IMG/VR virus record: IMGVR_UViG_3300031658_003389
Coordinates: 1-57,323 of that record
Source of the DNA: a virus
Reading direction: 5' to 3' (one strand)
DNA length: 57,323 nucleotides
The notes below the pieces were generated by a model. It did not search any database. It saw nothing but the letters and a program-made list of their open reading frames with translations, and was not told where the DNA came from. This document shows, piece by piece, positions 1-9,069 of this stretch. The position numbers were made by a program, and so were the translations under genes. Each line of letters starts with the position of its first letter. Position 1 is the first letter of the stretch.

Positions 1-762
1 ATTTTCGGAACGGCAATCCATGAAACGATTCAAGAGTTCCTAAAAGTTATGTATGGTACATCTAAGAAAGCAGCAATGGAGGTTAACACCGATAAATTGT
101 TAGCAGAATGGATGCGAAAGGAATATACAAAAGAAACCGAAAAGTTATCAGAGGGAACTATATGTTCTCAATTGGAATTAGAAGAGTTCTATGGTGATGG
201 TAGGAGAATCTTAGAATGGTTCAAAGCAAAGATAGATAAGTTTTACACAAAGACTGGATTTGAGTTAGTAGGTATAGAGATACCACTTAAAGCTAAAATA
301 AAACCAGGTGTGGAATTCATAGGTTTCATTGATGTGGTGATGAGGGATTTATCAGATAATTCAATCATTATTATAGATTTGAAAACATCTACAATGGGTT
401 GGAACAAATACGCTAAAGCTGATAAGTTTAAAAACGCTCAGATAGTTTTGTATAAGAAATATTATTCTGAACTATTCGATATCTCATTGGATAAGATAAA
501 AGTAGAATATCAGATTATGAGAAGAAAACTCTATGAAGATGCTCCATTCCCAATCCCATATATGTCAAAGCATATCCCAGCAAATGGTAAACCAACTGTA
601 AACAAAATATATACAGAGTTTAACAATTTTGTAAATGATGTATTTGATGATGAGGGTAAGTACCGAAATATCAATTACCCAAAGCAACCAGGTGATAGAC
701 AAAAGAATTGTAAATTTTGTGAATTTGGTAAGAGGGGATTATGTGATAAAAAATCATCGTAA
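1..762 (+). CDS. PD-(D/E)XK nuclease, RecB/Cas4-like (5' partial)
   Basis: The frame is open from base 1, so the start lies outside the window. The first residues read FGTAIHETIQEFLK, the N-terminal G-x-x-x-H-x-x-x-E helix of RecB/Cas4/AddB-type nucleases. Further on are GFIDVV and IIIIDLKTS, which supply the acidic residue and the D-x-K of the PD-(D/E)XK core. The C-terminus has a Cys cluster (NCKFCEFGKRGLC) like the Fe-S or zinc staple of Cas4/AddB; a fourth cysteine could be the Cys in EGTICSQ, but this is not certain. Such nucleases act in recombination or end processing in large phages. No CRISPR genes are nearby, so a Cas4 role is not implied. Confidence 0.8.
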   Translation: MFGTAIHETIQEFLKVMYGTSKKAAMEVNTDKLLAEWMRKEYTKETEKLSEGTICSQLELEEFYGDGRRILEWFKAKIDKFYTKTGFELVGIEIPLKAKIKPGVEFIGFIDVVMRDLSDNSIIIIDLKTSTMGWNKYAKADKFKNAQIVLYKKYYSELFDISLDKIKVEYQIMRRKLYEDAPFPIPYMSKHIPANGKPTVNKIYTEFNNFVNDVFDDEGKYRNINYPKQPGDRQKNCKFCEFGKRGLCDKKSS

Positions 763-808
763 AATAAAATATCTATATACTTATATATATGAAACAAATA
801 CATATATT

Positions 809-1006
809 ATGAGTGTAGAAACAAAATTAACTACTGTAAAAATAATTAAAGGAGTATATTCAACGTTTAAACAAGTATCGTTTGAATCGGATGTAACACT
901 TCAGAAATTAGTAAATAGAACAGTGGAACGGTATGTGACCGATGAAGATTTCAGAAATGAAATGAATGAGTACTTAAAACTACAAATCAGCGGGTCACAA
1001 TTTTAA
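809..1006 (+). CDS. Small ribbon-helix-helix-like DNA-binding protein
   Basis: A 65-residue protein. I chose ATG 809 (MSVETKLTTVKI) because the longer frame from 635 runs inside the nuclease gene. An N-terminal beta-like stretch (TKLTTVKIIKGVYSTFKQ) is followed by two predicted helices (DVTLQKLVNRTVERYV and DEDFRNEMNEYLKL), the layout of MetJ/Arc-type ribbon-helix-helix proteins common in T4-like phages. It sits just before the glycan operon, so a local regulator is possible, but that is inference. Confidence 0.55.
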   Translation: MSVETKLTTVKIIKGVYSTFKQVSFESDVTLQKLVNRTVERYVTDEDFRNEMNEYLKLQISGSQF

Positions 1007-1031
1007 ATTAAACAGGTTATATTAATAAGTT

Positions 1032-2423
1032 ATGAGTAAAAAGAAGAAGATTCTATTACTATCCGATGATTTAAGGATGGCAAGTGGTATCGCTACCATG
1101 TCTAAGGCAATGGTAATGGGTACTGTTGATAAATATGATTGGTTCCAAGTAGGTGCAGCAATTGAACACCCTGAAAAGGGAAAGATATTGGATGTATCAT
1201 TGGATATACAAAAAAGAACTGGTGTAGTTGATGCTAGTGTTAAAATACTTCCTTGGAGTGGGTATGGTGACCAAGGTTTAATTAGACAACTAATCAATTC
1301 GGAACAACCTGATGCTATCTTACACTTTACCGACCCACGTTATTGGACTTGGTTATATGATATGGAGCATGAGGTAAGACAAAATATCCCAATCTTATTC
1401 TACGCAATTTGGGATGATTTACCAGACCCGTTATACAATAGAAATTACTATGAAAGTTGTGATTGGATTGGTTGTATTTCTCGTCAAACTTATGGTATCG
1501 TAAGTAGATTAACTTCTCGTACTGATAAACCAACGTGGAGACCCCACAAAGATTGGCAAGTATCATATGTACCACATGGTATCAAATCAACCGAATACTT
1601 CCCAACTGAAGTACCAACTGAATTCCGTTCAGAGGTATTAGGTGGAAACGAATACGACTTTGTATTCTTTTGGTCAAATCGTAACATCCGTAGAAAACAA
1701 CCATCTGATGTGATAATGGCATTTAAAGATTTTTGTGATAGAATCGGTGAAGATAAAGCTAAGAAAGTGGCTTTACTAATGCACACTCAACCTGTTGATA
1801 ATAATGGAACTGATTTACATTCAGTACATAAAACATTAGCACCCGATTGTAACGTAATATTCTCAGATAAACGAAGAACAACGGAGGAGTTAAATCTTCT
1901 ATATAATATCGGAGATGTAACAATTAATATTGCAGGTAATGAAGGATTCGGTTTAACAACCGCAGAATCGGTAATGGCTGGAACTCCAATCATTGTTAAC
2001 GTAACTGGTGGATTGCAAGACCAATGTGGTTTTAGATACAAAGAAACTGGTGAGTTGGTTACTTCAGAAGATTATAAAGAATTAGGTTCTTTACATAAGT
2101 GGAGAGACTGGGAAGATAAATTAGATAGTGGTGTGTGGGCTAGACCTGTATGGAGTAGAGCACAAACTATGGCTGGTTCAGTACCAACTCCTTACATTTG
2201 GGATGATAAAGTAGATGTATATGATGTAGCAACTGCTATGGAAGAGATGTACAACACTCCTAAAGAAGAACTTACAGCAAACGGACAAGTTGGAAGGGAT
2301 TCATTTATTGGTGAATCTGGATTAAGTGTGGAGAATATGTGTGGTACATTAGTAGAGGGTATCGAAGGTACTTTTGAAAATTGGAAACCACGTAAACGAT
2401 TCGAATTATTTAAAATAAATTAA
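1032..2423 (+). CDS. GT-B glycosyltransferase, GT4 family
   Basis: A 463-residue protein starting the glycan operon. The C-terminal half contains NEGFGLTTAESVMAGTPIIV, the E-x7-E nucleotide-sugar signature of GT4 retaining glycosyltransferases. The N-terminal half (KILLLSDDLRMASGIATMSKAM) is the acceptor-side Rossmann domain. A central segment (FFWSNRNIRRKQPSDVIMAF) matches the inter-domain strand of GT4 enzymes. It should transfer a sugar in the cytoplasm to a growing glycan. Donor and acceptor cannot be read from sequence. The next gene starts 2 bp after its stop. Confidence 0.85.
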   Translation: MSKKKKILLLSDDLRMASGIATMSKAMVMGTVDKYDWFQVGAAIEHPEKGKILDVSLDIQKRTGVVDASVKILPWSGYGDQGLIRQLINSEQPDAILHFTDPRYWTWLYDMEHEVRQNIPILFYAIWDDLPDPLYNRNYYESCDWIGCISRQTYGIVSRLTSRTDKPTWRPHKDWQVSYVPHGIKSTEYFPTEVPTEFRSEVLGGNEYDFVFFWSNRNIRRKQPSDVIMAFKDFCDRIGEDKAKKVALLMHTQPVDNNGTDLHSVHKTLAPDCNVIFSDKRRTTEELNLLYNIGDVTINIAGNEGFGLTTAESVMAGTPIIVNVTGGLQDQCGFRYKETGELVTSEDYKELGSLHKWRDWEDKLDSGVWARPVWSRAQTMAGSVPTPYIWDDKVDVYDVATAMEEMYNTPKEELTANGQVGRDSFIGESGLSVENMCGTLVEGIEGTFENWKPRKRFELFKIN

Positions 2424-2424
2424 T

Positions 2425-2781
2425 ATGGCTTTAGATACAACACACACATTAGCAGTAAACAACAAATACTTTGATAGATTCCAAAATAAGGATTTAAATT
2501 ACTTAGCTAGATTATACTCAAATGATATAAAGTTAACCGATTGGAATGGTGAATGGACTAACCCTAATGATGTATTGGAAGTTAATGAAGCATTCTTTGA
2601 AAATGAGTTCACACTTACAGTGGTAAGTACAACTGAATTCTATGCAGAGGGAGCATCAAATCCAATAGGATATTCAAATGTTATAACTCTTGAAATTGGC
2701 GGGGAAACTCTCAACATAGTAGATGAACTTGTATTTGATGATAACTACAAAATAATATCAATTTACGCAACACAACAATAA
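2425..2781 (+). CDS. NTF2/SnoaL-like small protein
   Basis: A 118-residue protein with the outline of the NTF2/SnoaL fold: an N-terminal helix (AVNNKYFDRFQNKDLNYLARLYSNDIKLTDWNG), the usual W-N-G hydrophobic step, and C-terminal strands (ITLEIGGETLNIVDELVFDDNYKIISIYA). Members range from isomerases and epoxide hydrolases to catalytically inert binding domains. Its place between two GT4 genes suggests a role in sugar modification, but no active site can be assigned. Confidence 0.5.
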   Translation: MALDTTHTLAVNNKYFDRFQNKDLNYLARLYSNDIKLTDWNGEWTNPNDVLEVNEAFFENEFTLTVVSTTEFYAEGASNPIGYSNVITLEIGGETLNIVDELVFDDNYKIISIYATQQ

Positions 2782-2792
2782 AATAAAAAGTT

Positions 2793-4091
2793 ATGAATAA
2801 ACCATTATTAGTATATCAGGCGCCGGTATTTACTCGAAGTGGGTATGGTGACCACGCAAGGGATATCCTTAGAAGCTTATTTAAAATGAATAAGTATGAT
2901 GTAAAAATTGTACCAACTAGATGGGGTAATACTCCACAAAATCAAATTAAACCCGATTCCGAATTCGGTAATAAAGTTTTCGCTAACATAATCACTAAGT
3001 TGGAGAAAAAGCCAGATATCTTTATGCAGATGTCTGTTGCAAATGAATTCGAACCAAAGGGTAACTATAACATTGGTATAACTGCTGGTGTAGAAACTAC
3101 GGTCATTCCAAAAGAATTTATAGATGGTTCCAATAAAATGGATTTGATAATTGTACCATCTACATTCACAAAAAATGTAATGTTACAAACCGCATATCAA
3201 GAAAAAAATACTCAAACAGGTCAAATTGTAAGTGAATATAGAATTACAAAGCCTGTTGAGGTTTTATTTGAAGGAGTGGATTTAGAAAGATACTTACCAA
3301 CGGATTCTAAGGTAGATATTTTAGATGGTGTATTGGAAACTGATTTTAATTTTCTATATGTAGGGCATTGGTTAAAAGGTTCTATTGGACAAGATAGAAA
3401 AGATGTTGGAATGGTAATTAAAACATTCGCTACTGTTTTCAAATATCTACCTAAAGATAAAAGACCAGGTTTAATTCTAAAAACATCACACGCTGGATTC
3501 TCTGTTATTGATAGAGAGAACACTAGACAGAAGATTGATGATATCATCAATTTATTTGGTGGTGATTTACCAAAGATTTATTTATTACATGGGGATTTGG
3601 AGGATTCGGAAATGAGTGAACTTTATAATCATCCTAAAGTAAATGCAATGGTATCATTTACTAAAGGTGAAGGATATGGTAGACCTTTAGCAGAGTTTGC
3701 ATTAACTGGTAAACCGATTATGGTTAGTGGTTGGAGTGGACACGTTGATTTCTTACCAAAAGAACACACTGTTTTCTTAGAAGGTGAATTAACAAATGTA
3801 CATGAATCTGCAGCTGATAAGTTCTTACTTAAAGAGGCTAAATGGTTTAGTGTAAATTACACAGATGCAGCTAATAAGATGTATAAAGTGTTCAATGAGT
3901 ATGATACATACCTAAAGCAATCAGCTGGGTTAAAAACAAACATAGAAACAAACTTTAGTTTAAGTAAAATGGATGAAGTATTTGATGGGATGATGAGTAA
4001 ATATGTGAAAGCAATTCCACAACAAAAACCATTCAACTTACCTAAGTTAAACAAAAACAAAATGCAATTACCAAAATTAAATAAAGTATAA
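2793..4091 (+). CDS. GT-B glycosyltransferase, GT4 family
   Basis: A 432-residue protein. The N-terminus (LVYQAPVFTRSGYGDHARDI) is the glycine-rich first Rossmann strand of GT4 enzymes. FTKGEGYGRPLAEFALTGKP gives the E-x7-E-like donor site, and WSGHVDFL follows as in related mannosyl/glucosyltransferases. The basic C-terminal tail repeats LPKLNK twice, a linker or membrane-contact tail not typical of the family. It overlaps the next start by one base (TAATG). Confidence 0.85.
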   Translation: MNKPLLVYQAPVFTRSGYGDHARDILRSLFKMNKYDVKIVPTRWGNTPQNQIKPDSEFGNKVFANIITKLEKKPDIFMQMSVANEFEPKGNYNIGITAGVETTVIPKEFIDGSNKMDLIIVPSTFTKNVMLQTAYQEKNTQTGQIVSEYRITKPVEVLFEGVDLERYLPTDSKVDILDGVLETDFNFLYVGHWLKGSIGQDRKDVGMVIKTFATVFKYLPKDKRPGLILKTSHAGFSVIDRENTRQKIDDIINLFGGDLPKIYLLHGDLEDSEMSELYNHPKVNAMVSFTKGEGYGRPLAEFALTGKPIMVSGWSGHVDFLPKEHTVFLEGELTNVHESAADKFLLKEAKWFSVNYTDAANKMYKVFNEYDTYLKQSAGLKTNIETNFSLSKMDEVFDGMMSKYVKAIPQQKPFNLPKLNKNKMQLPKLNKV

Positions 4092-4573
4092 TGAATTACG
4101 CACCAAAATATAGAGGTTTGATGGATTCTGGAACTAGAGTTTCTAAAGGAAAGATTAAACCTTATGGAATTTATAAGATTTCAACATACAAATATGTTGA
4201 TACTGGGAGAACTACATTAAAAGGCGCTGATGAAACATTGATATTCGTTACAGGTATATATGAAGGTAAAGTATCAGCATTAAAACTATCAAATATAGAA
4301 CCAACAAAGTTTTTAAATTGGTTTAAGGATTTGGCAAAAAAAGGTGGAAACGATGATTCTGATATATTGAATAGTGAGCAAGTTAAGATAGGTCTATACG
4401 AATTGGCAACTCCAATGGATAAGGGTGGTAATAAGGTATATGATTCATATATAAAAAACAAACCTAACTTTGTTGCTAAAGGAGCAGCATATCGAACTTA
4501 TAAGATATCTGGTATCCAACATGCTACTGAATTTACATTAAAGAAACCAACATTAAAACAATACTATGATTAA
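4091..4573 (+). CDS. Hypothetical protein in glycan operon
   Basis: A 160-residue protein I do not recognise. It is soluble and basic, with a beta-rich N-terminal half (KIKPYGIYKISTYKYVDTGR, then ADETLIFVTGIYEGK) and a repeat of the YGIYKIS pattern near the end (YRTYKISGIQ). There are no membrane segments, cysteines or glycosyltransferase motifs. It overlaps the next gene by 8 bp, so it is translationally coupled to the operon, but it could be a virion or accessory protein inserted there. Confidence 0.6.
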   Translation: MNYAPKYRGLMDSGTRVSKGKIKPYGIYKISTYKYVDTGRTTLKGADETLIFVTGIYEGKVSALKLSNIEPTKFLNWFKDLAKKGGNDDSDILNSEQVKIGLYELATPMDKGGNKVYDSYIKNKPNFVAKGAAYRTYKISGIQHATEFTLKKPTLKQYYD

Positions 4574-5195
4574 CATCACATATGCAATCACAGTTTGTAA
4601 TGAACTAACTGAGATTACAAAATTAGTTAACTTCCTACATCCCAGAGTACAATCTGATGATGAGATTCTCATACAATATGATACTGATGGTGCAACAAAA
4701 GAAGTTATTGATTATTTGAGAATTATTCAACAACTACATTCAAATGTAAATGTGATTGATTTCCCACTTAATAAAGATTTTGCATCATTTAAAAATAATA
4801 TAAAGAATCATGCTAAAGGTATCTTCATTTTTCAAATAGATGCAGATGAAATCCCACATGAGTATTTGGTGGCAAATATGCATGATTTAATAGAAGCTAA
4901 TTTAGATATTGATTTATTCTTTGTACCTAGAGTTAATACAGTTGAAGGTTTAACCGATGAACATATTAAAAAGTGGGGATGGAATGTAAATAACGAAGGT
5001 TGGGTAAATTGGCCTGATTTACAAACTAGAATATATAGAAGAACATCTACAATAGAATGGGAAGGTAAAGTACATGAGAGAATTAAAGGTTACAATACGT
5101 TAACTATTCTACCATTGGAAGAGCCATTCGCAATCTATCATCCAAAGGAGATTGAAAGACAGGAAAAACAAAACGCATTATACGATACGATATGA
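4566..5195 (+). CDS. Glycosyltransferase family 2, GT-A fold
   Basis: A 209-residue protein. ITYAITVCNELTEITKLVNFL opens the nucleotide-binding strand and helix. IFQIDADEIP carries the D-x-D metal site, and the C-terminal segment (WPDLQTRIYRRTSTIEWEGKVHERI) matches the family of short GT2 enzymes that end in an R-x-H-E motif (KVHERI), as in LPS core glucosyltransferases. It overlaps its downstream neighbour by ATGA-type coupling. Confidence 0.8.
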   Translation: MINITYAITVCNELTEITKLVNFLHPRVQSDDEILIQYDTDGATKEVIDYLRIIQQLHSNVNVIDFPLNKDFASFKNNIKNHAKGIFIFQIDADEIPHEYLVANMHDLIEANLDIDLFFVPRVNTVEGLTDEHIKKWGWNVNNEGWVNWPDLQTRIYRRTSTIEWEGKVHERIKGYNTLTILPLEEPFAIYHPKEIERQEKQNALYDTI

Positions 5196-6172
5196 AAGTA
5201 GCATTTCTAACCGAAATGGGATTTAATGGGTTGGTACCAAATAACCATCCTAACGCACGCACAGAGTTTGCATGGATGAACGAATTAAAAGCAGTTCATT
5301 ATCCATTAGCTAAATACCAATCAGTTAGTAACTATGATGTTGTATTTATTATATTCCCAAAAGGTAAGTTATTCTTATCTGCTGAAGGTTCAAAGATTAT
5401 AGATGGGATTAACCCAGCTTCACATTATCTAAATGAACCATTAGTTGATACTTTAAAGGAAACTAACAAAAAGGTATATTACATACAAGAAGGACCACAT
5501 TGGTGGTGGAATGATTATGAAGTTGTAGACCAAATTAGGTTCTACAACTTTTTGGGTAGTACCGATGGTATCTTTGCCCACAATGATAGTGATGTTAATT
5601 ACTACAAAGGTTTATTCCCATCTAAGAAGGTTGAGTTTATTCGTTCTTTAATGATAGAGGAATTGATAAAAGATATTACACCAATAACCGAAGATAAGGT
5701 TTTGATTGGTGGTAACTTTGCAAGATGGTATGGTGGATTTGAATCATATATGGTAGCATCTGAATTTGATGTACCGATATGGGGACAAGATTCGCATGCT
5801 AAACGAATCAATGAAGGGGCATTGGATAATATTAATCATTTCCCACGTATGAGTTGGATAGATTGGATGAAAGAAGTATCTAAGTTTAAGTATGGTGTAC
5901 ATTTGATGCCAACTGTTGCTGCTGGTACATTCTCTCTTAATTGTGGATACTTTGGAATACCTGTAATTGGTAATGAGAAGGTTGATACACAACGCCTAAT
6001 ACATTCATTTACATCAGTTGATGTTGGTAATGTAAAGAGGGCTAGGGAGTTAGCAATTCAACTTAAAGAGGATACTGAGTTCTATCAATTATGTAGTAAC
6101 ACAGCTAAAGAGAATTATAAAAAGTATTATACCAACAAAGTTTGGTTAAACGAAACAAAAAAGAAGTTATGA
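5192..6172 (+). CDS. GT-B-like glycosyltransferase
   Basis: A 326-residue protein with an N-terminal Rossmann-like half and a C-terminal half (YGVHLMPTVAAGTFSLNCGYFGIPVIGNEKVDTQRL) that mirrors the donor-binding region of GT-B enzymes, where an A/G-x-x-A-C-G-IPV stretch contacts the nucleotide. The E-x7-E pattern is not clear, so the family assignment is by fold and operon context. The start codon overlaps the upstream stop (ATGA). Confidence 0.6.
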   Translation: MKVAFLTEMGFNGLVPNNHPNARTEFAWMNELKAVHYPLAKYQSVSNYDVVFIIFPKGKLFLSAEGSKIIDGINPASHYLNEPLVDTLKETNKKVYYIQEGPHWWWNDYEVVDQIRFYNFLGSTDGIFAHNDSDVNYYKGLFPSKKVEFIRSLMIEELIKDITPITEDKVLIGGNFARWYGGFESYMVASEFDVPIWGQDSHAKRINEGALDNINHFPRMSWIDWMKEVSKFKYGVHLMPTVAAGTFSLNCGYFGIPVIGNEKVDTQRLIHSFTSVDVGNVKRARELAIQLKEDTEFYQLCSNTAKENYKKYYTNKVWLNETKKKL

Positions 6173-6939
6173 TAACAGTTATTTTAAATGGTTATAAAAG
6201 AGGAGATAACCTCAACGAACAATTGGAAGCATTGAAGAATCAAACAGTTAAACCTGATGAGATTCTATTGTGGTACAATAATCCGGGTGATAATGATTTA
6301 TTAAATTACGATATAGGTTCAGAGATACCAGTTGCATATTGTAACTATAACTTTGGAGTATGGGCAAGATTCTATTTTGCAATGAATGCTAGAAACCCAT
6401 ATGTTTGTGTATTTGATGATGATACAATACCGGGTGAACGATGGTTGGAGAATTGTATGGAAACAATGAAAACTAATGAAGGTTTGTTAGGTTCAGTTGG
6501 TTTACTTTATCCAAATCCATTACCACCACAAAATTCATCTTACTATGAACATTACCTTAGATTCGGATGGCCTGATACTGGTAACAACGATAGGACAGTT
6601 CAAGTTGATTTAGTTGGACATAGTTGGTTCTTTAAGAAGGAATGGTTATCTCATATGGTAAGAGAATTGCCAGACCCTAAGTATAACACTTGTGGTGAGG
6701 ATATGCACTTTTCTTACATGTTACAAAAATACGCAGGTATTCCAACATTCGTACCACCACATCCAAAATCAGATAAATCATTATGGGGAAGTATTAAAGG
6801 TGCTGAGTATGGTGGAGATGAGAACTCATTATGGGAATCAAATCAAGCTAGTGTAGAAGGAACACCATTTAAACAATTAATGAATCAATATTTTCACGAA
6901 CAAAGAAAGAAAGGATGGAGGTTAGTAAATGAAAAATAA
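6169..6939 (+). CDS. Glycosyltransferase family 2, GT-A fold
   Basis: A 256-residue protein. I chose ATG 6169 (MITVILNGYKRGDNL), which overlaps the upstream stop as ATGA; the longer TTG-started frame adds residues from the upstream coding sequence. Motifs are ITVILNGYKR, the D-D-D metal site (VCVFDDDTIPGERWL) and a later TCGEDMHFSYM, the ED motif of inverting GT2 enzymes. It ends 11 bp inside the epimerase gene. Confidence 0.8.
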   Translation: MITVILNGYKRGDNLNEQLEALKNQTVKPDEILLWYNNPGDNDLLNYDIGSEIPVAYCNYNFGVWARFYFAMNARNPYVCVFDDDTIPGERWLENCMETMKTNEGLLGSVGLLYPNPLPPQNSSYYEHYLRFGWPDTGNNDRTVQVDLVGHSWFFKKEWLSHMVRELPDPKYNTCGEDMHFSYMLQKYAGIPTFVPPHPKSDKSLWGSIKGAEYGGDENSLWESNQASVEGTPFKQLMNQYFHEQRKKGWRLVNEK

Positions 6940-7930
6940 TCCAATATTATTATGTTTTGGGACAAGACCCGAATGGTTGAAAATTAAACCATTAATAAAA
7001 CTTATGGATAGGAGTGAGTATAAACTTTTATTTACTGGACAGCATATTGATTTGTTGAAAGATGTAGAGGTTGATTATAAAATTACCATATCGGAAAACG
7101 CCAATAGGTTAGATTCAATCATATCAGATTGTATGTTACAATTTCCAAATGGGGATTTTAGAGGAGTGTTAGTTCAAGGTGATACTGGTTCAGCATTCGG
7201 ATGTTCATTAGCTGCATTTAATCGTAAGTTACGAATCTATTATTTGGAAGCTGGTTTACGAAGTGGAAACTTACAACATCCATATCCAGAAGAAGGATAT
7301 AGACAGATGATAGCTAGAATAGCTGATGTGAACTTTGCACCAACTGAATTATCATCTGATAATCTAAAAGGTGAAAAAGTACATGGTGAAACATTTGTAG
7401 TAGGTAATTCAGTATTGGATAACTTAACTGATTTAGGTGATTGTACAACTGAAAATCTTATATTAGTAACATTACATCGTAGAGAAAATCTACATTGGAT
7501 GAGTGAATGGTTTACTGAAATTGAAAAGTTGGCAGTATCCAATCCACAATTTAAATTTGTGTTACCAATACATCCAAATCCAAAAATAAGAGAACATAGA
7601 CCGTTGCTACGCAATGTGACAGTTGTTGAACCAATGGAGCATGAGTATCTAATCAACACATTACGTAAATCAGTATTAGTAATATCTGATAGTGGTGGAT
7701 TACAAGAAGAGGGGACATTTTTTAATAAGAAGGTAATAGTTTGTAGAAAAACAACGGAAAGACCTGAAGGTATAGATACAGGTCATTTGCATATGTGTGA
7801 AACACCAAAAGATTTAAGTGATTTATTTGGTAAACTCATAAAAAATCCGTATATTAGAACATCATGTCCATATGGAGATGGTTACACATCTGAAAAAGTA
7901 TTAGATATATTAAGAAATGAAGAACTTTAG
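6929..7930 (+). CDS. wecB: UDP-N-acetylglucosamine 2-epimerase, non-hydrolysing
   Basis: A 333-residue protein with every signature of the WecB/MnaA family in order: FGTRPEWLKIKPL, QGDTGSAFG, EAGLRSG, PYPEEGYRQMI, VTLHRRENL, SDSGGLQEEG and TERPE. It interconverts UDP-GlcNAc and UDP-ManNAc, precursors of ManNAc-containing surface polymers. It is somewhat shorter than the usual ~370-380 residues. A GGAGG sequence inside the upstream gene lies 7-12 nt before the ATG, one of the few Shine-Dalgarno-like sites here, though it may be coincidental coding sequence. Confidence 0.9.
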   Translation: MKNNPILLCFGTRPEWLKIKPLIKLMDRSEYKLLFTGQHIDLLKDVEVDYKITISENANRLDSIISDCMLQFPNGDFRGVLVQGDTGSAFGCSLAAFNRKLRIYYLEAGLRSGNLQHPYPEEGYRQMIARIADVNFAPTELSSDNLKGEKVHGETFVVGNSVLDNLTDLGDCTTENLILVTLHRRENLHWMSEWFTEIEKLAVSNPQFKFVLPIHPNPKIREHRPLLRNVTVVEPMEHEYLINTLRKSVLVISDSGGLQEEGTFFNKKVIVCRKTTERPEGIDTGHLHMCETPKDLSDLFGKLIKNPYIRTSCPYGDGYTSEKVLDILRNEEL

Positions 7931-8693
7931 AGAACACTTTGTAAAATTCAGAACTAAGTTAGAGGAGCAAGAACACTTTGCATTCTCTAGATATTCTGAT
8001 GGGGAAATGTACATCTTACAAAACAAAGAATTGGTTTTAGGTAATGGTGTAATACAAATAGGAGATGAAAAGCAGGGTGGTGTATATCAACAACCTGATT
8101 TCAAACACTTTGACCCAAATGAACATGGGTTCTATCAACAAAAGTTAGTTGAATCATTACAATACAAACAACACAATTATTTCAAAGGAATCAGTTGTAG
8201 TTGTTGTGTAGGTAAAGATGCATTTGATTGGCAAGTTGATTTAGCTGGTGGAGATGATGATTCATTAACTTGGGCAAACCTATGGGTTAATGGAAACTAT
8301 CCAATATTCATCACACATATACTACCTATATTTTATAGTAGAGATTGTGTATTTATTGGACATGAGGATGCTAACTTAGAAAGGTTACCATTCATCAAAA
8401 AAGATTTTAGAGTAGGTTATAACGCAATGATAAACGATTATGGAAAAATTGAAGAAATTAAACAATGGATTGGAGATAACAATATCACAAATCACGTATT
8501 CCTTTTCTCAGCTTCTACTTTCACCAACTTGGCAATTGTGGAGTTGTTCAGAGATTATCCCAATAATACTTATATTGATATTGGGACTTGCTTAACGCCA
8601 ATGATGGATATGCCAACACATAGGGGATATCTACAAGCATTTTGGAGTTACAAAGGTGGACAGGATATTCAAAAGATATGCAAATGGAATTAG
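7917..8693 (+). CDS. GT-D-fold glycosyltransferase-like protein
   Basis: A 258-residue protein. FSRYSDGEMYIL matches the S-R-[FY]-x-D-G-E motif of the GT-D (DUF1792) glycosyltransferases, where the acidic pair binds metal. NNTYIDIGTCLTPM near the end resembles the conserved D-[IV]-G strand of that family. The middle contains a C-x-C-C cluster (ISCSCCVGKDAF) whose role is unknown. The overlap with both neighbours supports operon membership. Confidence 0.6.
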   Translation: MKNFREHFVKFRTKLEEQEHFAFSRYSDGEMYILQNKELVLGNGVIQIGDEKQGGVYQQPDFKHFDPNEHGFYQQKLVESLQYKQHNYFKGISCSCCVGKDAFDWQVDLAGGDDDSLTWANLWVNGNYPIFITHILPIFYSRDCVFIGHEDANLERLPFIKKDFRVGYNAMINDYGKIEEIKQWIGDNNITNHVFLFSASTFTNLAIVELFRDYPNNTYIDIGTCLTPMMDMPTHRGYLQAFWSYKGGQDIQKICKWN

Positions 8694-9067
8694 TAAAATG
8701 TACAAAGGAATATTGGGAGTTTGTAAGAACTCTCAGAAACGATGAAAGAGTTATAAGTGGGTTCATAAAATCAGTACACATTACTGAGGAAATGCAAACC
8801 AATTATATGAAAGGTAATTCACACTACTATCGAATTGGTTTACTCAATGGTGAACCCGCTGGTTACGTTGGAGTTATTGAAGATGATATCAGAGTATGTA
8901 CTCATCCTGATTATCAAGGTAAAGGAATTGGTAAGTTTATGATTAATGAAATTATGAATGAAGAACCAACCGCATTTGCAAAAGTAAAAATGGATAATGA
9001 AGCTAGTATCAAATTATTTGAAGCTTGTGGATTTACAAAGAAATTTTATATATTAACAAAAGATTAA
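8678..9067 (+). CDS. GNAT N-acetyltransferase
   Basis: About 129 residues. ATG 8678 (MQMELVKC) or ATG 8684 is the likely start; the longer frame uses TTG inside the upstream gene. VCTHPDYQGKGIGKFMINEIM is the acetyl-CoA-binding V-x-P-x-x-Q-G-x-G-x-G/A motif, and AKVKMDNEASIKLFEACGFTKK is the C-terminal GNAT motif B. Beside an epimerase and an aminotransferase, it probably N-acetylates an aminosugar nucleotide, though the substrate is inferred. Confidence 0.85.
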   Translation: MQMELVKCTKEYWEFVRTLRNDERVISGFIKSVHITEEMQTNYMKGNSHYYRIGLLNGEPAGYVGVIEDDIRVCTHPDYQGKGIGKFMINEIMNEEPTAFAKVKMDNEASIKLFEACGFTKKFYILTKD

Positions 9068-9069
9068 AT

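Noticed and set aside
1-762. Cas4 of a CRISPR system
   Set aside because: No cas1, cas2 or repeat array is near; stand-alone RecB/Cas4-like nucleases are common in phages.
7240-7659. 139-codon open frame on the minus strand
   Set aside because: It lies wholly inside the epimerase gene, whose motifs are unmistakable; the composition of the reverse frame is that of a shadow.
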